Positions 43,672-51,737 of a stretch of DNA of 64,000 nucleotides are shown piece after piece. How positions within the stretch are numbered: position 1 is the first letter of the stretch; every line of letters starts with the position of its first letter. This DNA is from SAR202 cluster bacterium. Lineage in GTDB: Bacteria; Chloroflexota; Dehalococcoidia; Lucifugimonadales; VGZY01. The notes beneath the pieces are model-generated. The model saw nothing but the letters and a program-made list of their open reading frames with translations. It was not told the origin of the DNA and did not search any database. The stretch spans positions 1-64,000 of the forward strand of contig VGZY01000006.1 in NCBI GenBank assembly GCA_016872355.1, in the 5' to 3' direction. A program made the position numbers and the translations under genes.

Positions 43672-45486
43672 ATGCCCCAGCCCACCCTCGACGAGCAATT
43701 CAGCGACGGTATTCCATCCCGCGGCTACCGCAGCCCGCAGCAGTTCATGTCCGCGAAGGAGCAGCGCTACGTCCTTTACGGGCTCTTGAAAGGGTGGACC
43801 GTCACCAAGATAGGGAGGAGCATAGGGGTCAGCGACCTCGTTGTGAGGCAGATCAGGGCGCGTGTGACCAGGACTCCGGAAACGCTGCTTGATCTGGGCA
43901 TCTGCGAGGCGCTGCTTCTGACTACGGGGCCGGCCTTCCGATGCCTCGTGTGCGGCTCGATGCTGACCAGTGAGGAAGAGGTGAGGAGTCACGTCCCGGC
44001 CCACTTCATGGAGGTGTTCCAGACCAGCCGGCGCGCCGACGAGGATATCGCGCAGACCGAGGCGACCGTCAAGCGCGCACCCGGGGTCTCGGGCCGCCCC
44101 AGGAACGACGGTCCGGACTCGGACCATTCGTGGGCGGCGGCTTTTGAGCGGCTTGCGGCGATGCGGGATGCGCAGGCCCCCGCGTCGGTGGAGGCGCCAA
44201 GGGCAATTGACGCCGCGGTCCCGCTGCCGGCACACCAGTCGCATACTGCCCCAGCGATTGCAGCTGTAGATCCGGCCCAGCCCACGCAGGCCCGTCAACA
44301 GCCCCAACAAGACTTGCCGCTGCCAACGACCGCAGCGCTCTACGTAGAGTCGGCGACGCCGCCACGGCGGCCGGTTGTGGAGCCTGCAGTTGAGACCCGG
44401 ACCGTCGCTGCCCATCCAGTGGCGGAGGCGGGCGCCCCGGCTACAGCGGTCCCGGTTGAGAGACCGGCGACGGCTATTGCGCCCGTGATCGAAGCTCCTG
44501 TCCCGCCTGCCTCCCCGCCGCAGCTCGAGGTCCCGGCTGCGACCAAGGCCGAGGCGCCGGCGAGGGCGCCACGCCCGCCGACGGCAGCTCCCGGCGCGAC
44601 CGGCAAGGCGGTGGCGGCGCTAACCATAGAGCGCGGGGCCGTCAAGATGCTGGTCTACCGCAACGGCGCGGTAGTCGACTTCGGGCAGGCTGATTGCCCC
44701 GGCAGCATGTTCAAGGGATCGCTCGCAAGCGACACAAATGGCGTTGCCTCCGCCCTGGCGAAGCTCGCGCCGATGGCAAAAGGCAAGGGCACCACGCTCG
44801 TCGCTGCCGCGCCGGGATACCAGTCGAAAGTGAACCATATCACTCTACCGAAGGCGAACGGCATGAATCCTGCCGTGGTCATACCGCAGATCGCGCGGCG
44901 AACGCTAGGCATTTCGCCCGAGACCTCACGCATTGCATGGAAGAAGCAGGCATCTTCCCTTGAGGAAAACCATTGGGCTGTTGTCTCCACAACCTCGCGC
45001 TCGCTAGCATCTCTGACGGCGACCGTACGGGGCGCCGGTTTTCGGTTGAGCGCAGTAGAGCTTCGGGCGTTCGCAATGGCCAGGGCGACGGGGCAGTCGA
45101 GCGCTGTTTGCGCGTGGACGGCGGCGGACGGCATGGAAGTGATCGTTGTGAGGGACTGGACCCCGGTAACCTGCGTTTCCCACTTCTGGGGCGCCGAGGC
45201 CGAGATGGACGGCCAGAGCATAGTCAATCATGTCCTGGAAGTGATTGAGAGCGTGATAGAGTCTGATGACGGTCGCCTGCACGAAGGCCAGCCCGCCTGG
45301 GACCTGCCCGTGTACCTCACCGGTTCGCCTGTCCAGAAAGCGCCGGGTATGGTAGACGCCGTCGCGAAGCTCCTCGGGCGCGGTGTTTCCGCGCCCGTTC
45401 CGCCGGTGAACACGCCTCCGGGTTTCCCCCTCCACGACTACTTCGTGAACCTTGGCCTGGCGATGGGGCCGGCGGCCAGGGGTTAA
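43672..45486 (+). CDS. HTH / C2H2-finger / PilM-like actin-fold protein
   Basis: 604 residues from ATG 43672, with GGAG five bases upstream. Residues about 41-65 (GWTVTKIGRSIGVSDLVVRQ) form an HTH. Residues 91-111 fit C2H2 spacing exactly: C91-x2-C94-x12-H107-x3-H111. A Pro/Ala-rich linker (about 150-320) follows. The last 280 residues start with GKAVAALTIERGAVKMLVYRNG and look like the PilM/FtsA-type actin fold, with VNHITLPKANGMNPAVVIPQIARR and NHVLEVIESVIESDD. PilM is a type IV pilus inner-membrane assembly protein; no other pilus gene is nearby. The role is unknown. Confidence 0.7.
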   Translation: MPQPTLDEQFSDGIPSRGYRSPQQFMSAKEQRYVLYGLLKGWTVTKIGRSIGVSDLVVRQIRARVTRTPETLLDLGICEALLLTTGPAFRCLVCGSMLTSEEEVRSHVPAHFMEVFQTSRRADEDIAQTEATVKRAPGVSGRPRNDGPDSDHSWAAAFERLAAMRDAQAPASVEAPRAIDAAVPLPAHQSHTAPAIAAVDPAQPTQARQQPQQDLPLPTTAALYVESATPPRRPVVEPAVETRTVAAHPVAEAGAPATAVPVERPATAIAPVIEAPVPPASPPQLEVPAATKAEAPARAPRPPTAAPGATGKAVAALTIERGAVKMLVYRNGAVVDFGQADCPGSMFKGSLASDTNGVASALAKLAPMAKGKGTTLVAAAPGYQSKVNHITLPKANGMNPAVVIPQIARRTLGISPETSRIAWKKQASSLEENHWAVVSTTSRSLASLTATVRGAGFRLSAVELRAFAMARATGQSSAVCAWTAADGMEVIVVRDWTPVTCVSHFWGAEAEMDGQSIVNHVLEVIESVIESDDGRLHEGQPAWDLPVYLTGSPVQKAPGMVDAVAKLLGRGVSAPVPPVNTPPGFPLHDYFVNLGLAMGPAARG

Positions 45487-46088
45487 CGCGCTGTTTGCTT
45501 CGCAGCGCCGGTATTCCCCCATTTCCGTCTCCGTCTCAGCACCACCAGACTGGCTGTTGTCAGCACCAGCGCTGCAATCGCGGCCGCTCCGATAACCCAG
45601 GGGAAAACGTCTCGGTCTTCACGGACGATTGGAAGGAGCGCCTCAACAGTGCCAGGCCCAAGCGGGCCCTCGAACGCGGCGCGAATTCGCCAGTCGCCGT
45701 GCCGGGGGAGGGTAAGGCTAACGTTGTAGTGGCTGGCATCGGCCGCGAGGGACGTAACCACCATGGGACCGATGTCTGGTGATGACCGTGAAGGGCTGAC
45801 GGCGGTGAGTCTCATGGTCGTCGGTACGGCCACCAGCCGGGCCGTCTCCGGGCCGTTTTCGGAGACGTACGCTTCAACCAGAATGGTGACGCGCACAACC
45901 CCCGGCCGCGGGTCCGGCGGGTTGACGGAGACGGTGACGGCGTACGCGCCCACGCGGTCCTGCGCAATGACGGGGCCGCCGTTTGCTGCGGCAGGGCGGC
46001 CCACTGCAAATGCCGCCAGGACCAGGGCTGCCGCCGCCGCGAGTGCGCGGATGGCGCGGTTGAGGTAGGTGTGACGAAGGGTTTGCAA
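45483..46088 (-). CDS. Exported YtkA/FixH-like beta-sandwich protein, membrane-anchored
   Basis: 201 residues from TTG 46088, preceded by AAGGAAGCGGG. A signal peptide ends in PAAA before N36 (NGGPVIAQDRVGAYAV). A beta-rich domain (about 36-165) with the HGDWRIRAAFEGPLGPGTVEALLPI strand is followed by a C-terminal helix (VIGAAAIAALVLTTASLVVL) and basic tail. This layout equals that of the gene at 46588, 47158. It is divergent from the His-rich gene and convergent (4-bp overlap) with the PilM-like gene. Related YtkA domains are linked with copper handling, inferred here. Confidence 0.75.
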   Translation of the reverse strand: MQTLRHTYLNRAIRALAAAAALVLAAFAVGRPAAANGGPVIAQDRVGAYAVTVSVNPPDPRPGVVRVTILVEAYVSENGPETARLVAVPTTMRLTAVSPSRSSPDIGPMVVTSLAADASHYNVSLTLPRHGDWRIRAAFEGPLGPGTVEALLPIVREDRDVFPWVIGAAAIAALVLTTASLVVLRRRRKWGNTGAAKQTAR

Positions 46089-46099
46089 GCCCGCTTCCT

Positions 46100-46128
46100 T
46101 TGAACTATCGTCCGGATGTGGATATAAT
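46100..46128 (+). promoter_or_regulatory. Consensus promoter for a leaderless transcript
   Basis: TTGAAC (46100-46105), a 17-bp spacer and a perfect TATAAT (46123-46128). The expected start lies 7-8 bases after the -10, which is the ATG at 46136, so the mRNA would have no leader and the gene has no Shine-Dalgarno. Confidence 0.7.
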
Positions 46129-46135
46129 ATACCAG

Positions 46136-46531
46136 ATGAATCGATTCGCACTGCCCCTACTTGTCTGGGCACTCGTGGTCTCGGTCATGTTCCCATCGAT
46201 CGGGCCGCTGGTGGACCACCATTTCGCCGAGCGCCAGCTCGGCCACATCCACTTGGGCCACACGACCTACCACGTTCACTACGCCGATCTTGCCCACTCC
46301 CATGACCATTCTCACGGCGACGGCGGTCATGAGCAGCAACCTCAGTCGGCCACTACCCTGTACAGTTACGAGTCGGGCGCCCTTGGAAGCATCGTTTCCA
46401 TAACTGAGGACCTGGGCCTGGCGTCGTTCCTTCTGTTCGACCCCGCCTCCATATTCACGCTGCCGGGCAACGGCAGTCTCAACCTCGTCCCAGTCTATCT
46501 GAGTCCTCCGGACGATCCGCCGCGCGCCTGA
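46136..46531 (+). CDS. Exported histidine-rich protein (putative metal binder)
   Basis: 131 residues. A short hydrophobic N terminus (about 4-24) is followed by a stretch with twelve His in about 42 residues (DHHFAERQLGHIHLGH, YHVHYADLAHSHDHSH), then a Ser/Gly-rich tail ending in a Pro/Asp segment. His-rich stretches bind Cu, Zn, Ni or Co. There is no Shine-Dalgarno and the promoter puts the transcript start at the ATG. It is the first plus-strand gene of the cluster ending in the CopCD-cytochrome fusion and the polytopic protein, 56 bp before the first sandwich gene. Confidence 0.75.
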   Translation: MNRFALPLLVWALVVSVMFPSIGPLVDHHFAERQLGHIHLGHTTYHVHYADLAHSHDHSHGDGGHEQQPQSATTLYSYESGALGSIVSITEDLGLASFLLFDPASIFTLPGNGSLNLVPVYLSPPDDPPRA

Positions 46532-46587
46532 GTCCTCATCATCCGGCGCCCCGTCCCATCTATTTGAGTCCCGAGAGAGTCAAACCA

Positions 46588-47139
46588 ATGCGAACCCGAT
46601 TGGGCGTAGCTGCGACACTTGCAGTCGCCCTGGTCGCCGCCGTCGCCGTCCCGGCGGTGGTGCTTGCGAACGGCCGAGTCGTCGATTTCGAGCGCAAGGC
46701 CGCAGGTCCCTACGAGGTGGCCCTTGGCACCATCCCGGCCGACCCGTCTGTGGGCAACCTGCACCTGACGATGACCGTTACAGACAGTGCGACACGGTCC
46801 ATAGTCACAGACGCCGATATCACCATTACCGGCGCCGGGCCGGACGCGACAGCGGTCGAGATCGGGCCGCTCAGGGCGGAGCACGACATCCGCGACCCGT
46901 CTTACTACGACGTGGCAACGGCGGTAGACCGCGAGGGCGAGTGGCGATTTACCGTCGCAGTTGCCGGGCCGGCCGGGCAGGGATCAGCTGAGTACTCCGT
47001 GAAGGTCAAGAATGCGAGCCCACTAGCGGGACTGGTCACCCTGGGAATGCTCGTAGGGTTCGTAGCCATTTTCGCTCTCGCTATCCGCGCGTCCCTCTCG
47101 TCAAAGTCGCGGAAAAGCAATCCAAAACCCAAAAGCTGA
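46588..47139 (+). CDS. Exported beta-sandwich protein, membrane-anchored
   Basis: 183 residues from ATG 46588. A signal peptide ends VVLA before N28 (NGRVVDFERKAAGPYEVALG). A beta domain (about 28-140) ends in EGEWRFTVAVAGPAGQGSAEYSV, then a C-terminal helix LAGLVTLGMLVGFVAIFALAI and a basic tail. It resembles the divergent 45483-46088 product in plan and in the 'G.WR..' strand. Likely a YtkA/FixH-like domain protein. Part of the same cluster as the CopCD fusion. Confidence 0.75.
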   Translation: MRTRLGVAATLAVALVAAVAVPAVVLANGRVVDFERKAAGPYEVALGTIPADPSVGNLHLTMTVTDSATRSIVTDADITITGAGPDATAVEIGPLRAEHDIRDPSYYDVATAVDREGEWRFTVAVAGPAGQGSAEYSVKVKNASPLAGLVTLGMLVGFVAIFALAIRASLSSKSRKSNPKPKS

Positions 47140-47157
47140 AACAAGGAGAACAAGACT

Positions 47158-47832
47158 ATGAAGAAGCTTCCCATGTTGGTGGTAGCTCTCGGTGTCCTTA
47201 TCGCATCGGCGGGCTTGACCGTCCTGGGGGCGGGGATAGCGTCCGCCCATGCCAGCAAGGACATCGGCAAGTACCGCCTGACCGTTGGATTCATTGTGGA
47301 GCCAGCCTACGAAGGTATCAAGAACGGAATCGACCTGCGCGTCCGGGACATCTCGGTTGACCCGCCCACGAACGTCACCGGCGTTGAGCAGACCATCAAG
47401 GTTGAGCTCATCCATGTCCCGAGCGGCACGCACAGGGTCTTCGACCTGCGGACCATCTACAAAGACCCCGGCCACTACACCGCGGACCTCATGCCCACGG
47501 CGTCCGGGGTGTACCGAATGCGCTTCTTCGGCCACATTGGCGAGGGCGCGGACCGCGTCGAGATCAACGAGACCTTCGCCTCGAGGGGTGAGGGCGGCGG
47601 GTTCAATGACATGCAGTCGTCCGCCGATCTGCAGTTCCCTGTGAACCTAACCGAGGTGCGCGAGGTGGAGAGCGTTGTGCGCGGCGTCCAGGGCGACGTA
47701 GCCTCGGCCCAGGACGCGGCGATCGAGGCGAAGGACGCGGCAAACTCCGCGAACACTATGGCGATCATCGGGATCGTTATGGGCGCCATCGGCATCATCG
47801 TCGGCGCTGTGGCGTTCGGTCTGAAACGGTAG
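47158..47832 (+). CDS. Exported protein with N-terminal His after signal cleavage, coiled coil and C-terminal helix
   Basis: 224 residues with AAGGAG before the ATG. The signal ends IASA and the mature protein would start at H31 (HASKDIGKYRLTVGF). A beta-rich domain with GVYRMRFFGHIG is followed by an acidic/alanine coiled coil (about 170-200: VRGVQGDVASAQDAAIEAKD) and a helix near the C terminus. H31 matches the site of the mature N-terminal His in CopC. It overlaps no neighbour and lies 26 bp before the CopCD fusion. Function unknown. Confidence 0.75.
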   Translation: MKKLPMLVVALGVLIASAGLTVLGAGIASAHASKDIGKYRLTVGFIVEPAYEGIKNGIDLRVRDISVDPPTNVTGVEQTIKVELIHVPSGTHRVFDLRTIYKDPGHYTADLMPTASGVYRMRFFGHIGEGADRVEINETFASRGEGGGFNDMQSSADLQFPVNLTEVREVESVVRGVQGDVASAQDAAIEAKDAANSANTMAIIGIVMGAIGIIVGAVAFGLKR

Positions 47833-47857
47833 GCCATCCCACTTCCGAGGTTATCTG

Positions 47858-50158
47858 TTGGCAATCGGAAGACAAAGAATAGTAGTTTTCATTCTCGCCC
47901 TCATGGCGGCGGCGTGGGCCTTCGCGCCGATTGCGGCTGGCGGCGCCGCCGCCCATGCGGGCTTCGTGCGATCTGCCCCGGTGGCGGAGTCAGCCCTGGA
48001 CCAGCCCCCGGCGCGTGTCACGATATGGTTCACCGAGCCTCTGGACCGCGACTACAGCCGCATCGAGGTGCTGAACGCGCTGGGAGGCCGAGTAGACAAC
48101 GGCGACACGACGGTGGACCCCTCGGACGCGACTGCCATGTCAGTGACGCTCAGGCCGCTGGCCAACGGTACATATACGGTCGCGTGGCGCAACCTCTCGA
48201 CCGTGGACGGCCACAGCGTTCGCGGGTCATACGTCTTTTCCGTCGGGGAGCTAGTCGCGGAGCAGCCGGTCGCGGCGCCGGATGAGCCCCTGATTCAATC
48301 GCCCGCAGAGCCTTTCTTACGCTGGGGCGTGCTCCTGGGCATTATGGCGATAGTCGGAGGCGCCGGATTCTCCGCGCTCGTCACAGCGCCGGCACTGCTG
48401 GGCACTAAGTCGCCGCAGCGGATGCGGCGGCTAGGGCGGTTATTGCTGGACCGCACAACTGCGCTGGTCTGGGCCGGTGTCTTCTTGTTGCTGGTGTCCT
48501 CCGTTGCGCAGCTCCTCGTACAGGCCGGCAACGCACGGGACGTATCGCCCCTCGCCGCCCTGTTCGGCCCTGCTTTCTCGTTCGCGGCAGGAACCGAGTG
48601 GGGTAACAACTGGCTTCTCCGCGTCGTCTTCGTTTGCGGAATAGCGGTTGCGCTGGCCGCAACCGGCCGGCTGCCTTTTGTGATGCGGTCGCCGACCACC
48701 TCGAAGGCTGCCTCTGCGGACCGTGAAGGACTTGGCCGGCTGGCTGTGCTGCTCCTGGGCGCCGGCGTGCTCATGACGATAAGCCGCACGAGCCACGCGG
48801 CCGCGACCGCCGGCATCTCCGGCCCCGCGATCGCAACGGACTACATACACCTTGTCGCTTCGGCGCTGTGGGTCGGCGGTCTCTTTCACTTCGCGCTTGC
48901 CGCACACGCCATATTGCGGGACATGCAGGGCCAGAACCGCCGGGCGGCTGTGTCGGCGATGATGCCGCGCTTCTCCGCGATTGCTGTCCTGGCGACCGGG
49001 ACGCTGATCATCACCGGTCTTTACAGCGCGTGGGCTCAGGTGACGGTCATCCCGGCGCTCCAGGCCCCATACGGTCTCACCCTCGTAGCCAAAGTGGCCC
49101 TCGTGGCAGGAATGCTGGCGCTTGGGGCGCTGAACCTGCTCTGGGTGCGGCCCCGGCTCAAACGGGACGACGGCGCACCGGGCCTTCTACGCCGGGCCGT
49201 AATGGCAGAGGCGGCCATAGGCGTCGTCGTCCTCATCTCCGTGGGTTTTCTGACGAGCCTGGAGCCAGCCCGGCAGGTCGCGTCCCGGGAGGGGCTCGGC
49301 GGCCCCGGCAGCCTAAAATACCGGGAGACCGTGGAAGGCACGGCGATAGACATTGAGGTCGGGCCGGGCAGGGTGGGCAGGAACACCGTTGCTGTGCGGC
49401 TTGCCGACACGCTGGGCAACCCGGTGGACAACGCGTCTCTTGTCAACGTGCGGGTGGCATATCCGGGCGCGGACCTGGGTGAAGAGTTCGCGCAGGCCCG
49501 CAACGCCGGCGGCGGAGAATACGTGCTGGACGGGCGAATTATCAGCATCGCCGGCGCGTGGCAGGTCGAGGTCGAGGTAGTCCGGCCAGGCGCATTCGAC
49601 GCCCGCACGGCATACGGATTCGAGATTTCGGCGGGGTCAACCGCCGGAGGCAGCGCCGAGATAACGCCGGACCCGGAGACCGGCGTGGCCCTGTTCGGAC
49701 TGGAGCTGATCGGGCTGGGCGTCCTGTTCCTTGTCGTTGGCCTACCCCTCGGCGGCTGGTACTCAAAGACCGGAGTCGCCGTCATGGGGCCGGGCATCGC
49801 CTCGTTCATGGTGGGCGCGGTGATGCTCTTCAACACGCAGTTTGCAGCATCTCCTGAGGCGTTGCCGGAGAAGAACCCCATTGCGCCTTCGGCGGAGTCC
49901 ATCGCGGCCGGGCGCGCAATATACACGCGCAATTGCCTGATTTGCCACGGCGAGTCCGGACGGGGAGACGGCCCACAGGCCGCGCTGCTGAATCCTCCGC
50001 CCCTGGACCTTACCGTGCACGTGCCGCTTCACCCGGAAAGGGACGTCTTCCGATTCATACACGACGGGATGCCAGGCACTGCGATGGTCGGATTCGGCGA
50101 CCAGTTGACGGACGAGGAGATCTGGCATGTCGTCAACTACATCAAGACACTCGATTAG
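47858..50158 (+). CDS. CopC-CopD fusion with YtkA-like domain and C-terminal cytochrome c
   Basis: 766 residues, TTG start with GAGG upstream. CopC begins after the signal at H33 (AAHAGFVRSAPVAES), and the second copper-type motif VDGHSVRGSYVF has H119; CopC binds Cu(II) in the periplasm with the N-terminal His. Residues about 150-470 are CopD-like with several helices and HLVASALWVGGLFHF. A beta-sandwich section (about 500-610) like YtkA/FixH follows, then one or two helices. The end is a cytochrome c with CLICH at 693-697, GRGDGP and the Met ligand in GMPGTAMVGFG. Copper import or redox transfer is probable. Four-domain fusions of this kind are not something I have seen described. Confidence 0.9.
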   Translation: MAIGRQRIVVFILALMAAAWAFAPIAAGGAAAHAGFVRSAPVAESALDQPPARVTIWFTEPLDRDYSRIEVLNALGGRVDNGDTTVDPSDATAMSVTLRPLANGTYTVAWRNLSTVDGHSVRGSYVFSVGELVAEQPVAAPDEPLIQSPAEPFLRWGVLLGIMAIVGGAGFSALVTAPALLGTKSPQRMRRLGRLLLDRTTALVWAGVFLLLVSSVAQLLVQAGNARDVSPLAALFGPAFSFAAGTEWGNNWLLRVVFVCGIAVALAATGRLPFVMRSPTTSKAASADREGLGRLAVLLLGAGVLMTISRTSHAAATAGISGPAIATDYIHLVASALWVGGLFHFALAAHAILRDMQGQNRRAAVSAMMPRFSAIAVLATGTLIITGLYSAWAQVTVIPALQAPYGLTLVAKVALVAGMLALGALNLLWVRPRLKRDDGAPGLLRRAVMAEAAIGVVVLISVGFLTSLEPARQVASREGLGGPGSLKYRETVEGTAIDIEVGPGRVGRNTVAVRLADTLGNPVDNASLVNVRVAYPGADLGEEFAQARNAGGGEYVLDGRIISIAGAWQVEVEVVRPGAFDARTAYGFEISAGSTAGGSAEITPDPETGVALFGLELIGLGVLFLVVGLPLGGWYSKTGVAVMGPGIASFMVGAVMLFNTQFAASPEALPEKNPIAPSAESIAAGRAIYTRNCLICHGESGRGDGPQAALLNPPPLDLTVHVPLHPERDVFRFIHDGMPGTAMVGFGDQLTDEEIWHVVNYIKTLD

Positions 50159-50173
50159 CTAAAGAGGCACGCT

Positions 50174-51727
50174 ATGGCCCGCCAAAGTGTTCGCACCAGT
50201 CTGATATTCGCAGCCGCACTCTCAGGCGCGGCGCTGGCGCTAATGGTATCCGCCGCGAGCGCCCACGGCTTTGGCGACAGGTACGACCTGCCCATTCCGC
50301 TCAACTACTTCATGGTTGGCGCAGCGGCCGCGGTTGCGGCGTCGTTCGTCGTAATCGGCCTCTTCGTTAACGCCACGCCGGGGAAGTTCAACTACCCCAG
50401 GTACAACCTGCTCCGGGCTCCGGTTATCGGTGCGTTGATATCCAGCACAGTGACGCTGAATATCGTCCGCATAATCGCCGTGGGGCTATTTGCGCTCACG
50501 CTGGCGACGGCGCTCTTCGGATCGGGCAGGCCACTGGACAATTTCGCGCCCACCTGGGTGTGGATCATTTGGTGGGTGGGGATGGGCTACGTCTCAGCGC
50601 TGGTCGGTAATCTTTGGTGGCTCGTAAACCCATGGAAAATCGTGTACGAATGGGTATCCGTGCTCCTGGACCCGGACGGGGAGAGCGACGAGGGGCTCTT
50701 CGACTACCCGGAGTGGTTGGACGTATGGCCGGCGTTCGCGCTCTTCTTCGCGTTCGCCTGGCTGGAGAACGTCTACACGAGCTCCGCGCTGCCCTTCAAG
50801 CTGGGCGTGCTGATACTTGCGTACTCCGCAATAACCTGGGGCGGCATGGTAGCGTTCGGGAAGCGCCGGTGGCTCACGCATGGCGAGGCGTTCACCGTGC
50901 TGTTCGGCTACTTCGCGCGGTTCGCGCCAACCGAGGTCAGAAACACCGACCCGCGCTACTGCGGGAAGTGCTCGCAGGAGTGCAATATCGACCATGAGGG
51001 GTGCGTGGACTGCTTCGAGTGCTTCGACCGGGCGCGCGCATCCGACCGGCAACTCAATCTGCGCCCCTACGCGGTGGGCCTGGTGCACTACAAGAGCGTG
51101 ACGGCCGGCGCGGCGGCTTTTGTCCTGCTCGCGCTGGCGACCGTTACCTACGACGGCCTGTCGGAGACCGGCATCTGGCTGGACTTTCAGAACCTCGTCT
51201 ACCCGGCGTTCTCCTGGCTCGGCTCAAGCTCCAGACCGGCGATCAACACCTTCGGCCTCATCGCAATCCCTCTGCTCTTCGCCGCGCTCTACGTGCTCTT
51301 TTCGCAAGCTATGAAGGCGGCGTCAGGCGACTCCGCGCCGGTGTCCGAGTTCGTCAGGATATTCGTCTTCTCGCTCATACCCATCGCCCTGGCGTACAAC
51401 ATGGCCCACTTCTTTTCGCTGCTGCTGTTCGAGGGGCAGGCCGTCATCCCGCTGGCATCCGACCCGTTCGGGCAGGGGTGGAACCTGTTTGGGACGGCTG
51501 ACTATCGCATCAAGCGCGGCTTCCTAACAGCCAAAATCGTCTGGTTCGTCTCAATCGGGGCGATCGTTCTGGGCCACATTCTGTCCGTCTTCATCGCACA
51601 CGTCATATCGCTGAAACGGTTTGCGTCGCGCCAGAGCGCAATGAAGAGCCAGTACCCCATGCTGGCGCTGATAGTGCTATATACGGCCGCCAGCCTCTGG
51701 ATACTGGCCCAGCCGATAGTGCAGTAG
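50174..51727 (+). CDS. Polytopic membrane protein with six-cysteine loop and mature N-terminal His
   Basis: 517 residues with about twelve hydrophobic helices. Signal ends AASA and the mature start is H31 (HGFGDRYDLPIPLNYF), a motif I know from uncharacterised proteins beside Cu/cytochrome genes. Between helices (about 255-285) lies YCGKCSQECNIDHEGC and then VDCFECFDR: C-x2-C-x3-C-x6-C-x2-C-x2-C. This could bind an iron-sulfur cluster or zinc/copper. Two charged helices flank it. It is the last plus-strand gene, 15 bp after the CopCD-cytochrome fusion, so a joint function in metal or electron transport is likely. Confidence 0.75.
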   Translation: MARQSVRTSLIFAAALSGAALALMVSAASAHGFGDRYDLPIPLNYFMVGAAAAVAASFVVIGLFVNATPGKFNYPRYNLLRAPVIGALISSTVTLNIVRIIAVGLFALTLATALFGSGRPLDNFAPTWVWIIWWVGMGYVSALVGNLWWLVNPWKIVYEWVSVLLDPDGESDEGLFDYPEWLDVWPAFALFFAFAWLENVYTSSALPFKLGVLILAYSAITWGGMVAFGKRRWLTHGEAFTVLFGYFARFAPTEVRNTDPRYCGKCSQECNIDHEGCVDCFECFDRARASDRQLNLRPYAVGLVHYKSVTAGAAAFVLLALATVTYDGLSETGIWLDFQNLVYPAFSWLGSSSRPAINTFGLIAIPLLFAALYVLFSQAMKAASGDSAPVSEFVRIFVFSLIPIALAYNMAHFFSLLLFEGQAVIPLASDPFGQGWNLFGTADYRIKRGFLTAKIVWFVSIGAIVLGHILSVFIAHVISLKRFASRQSAMKSQYPMLALIVLYTAASLWILAQPIVQ

Positions 51728-51737
51728 GGCCGGGGCG

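Noticed and set aside
43990-44640. Minus-strand frames opposite the Pro/Ala linker of the PilM-like protein
   Set aside because: Low-complexity shadows of the linker; the plus-strand frame has HTH, C2H2 and actin-like parts on both sides.
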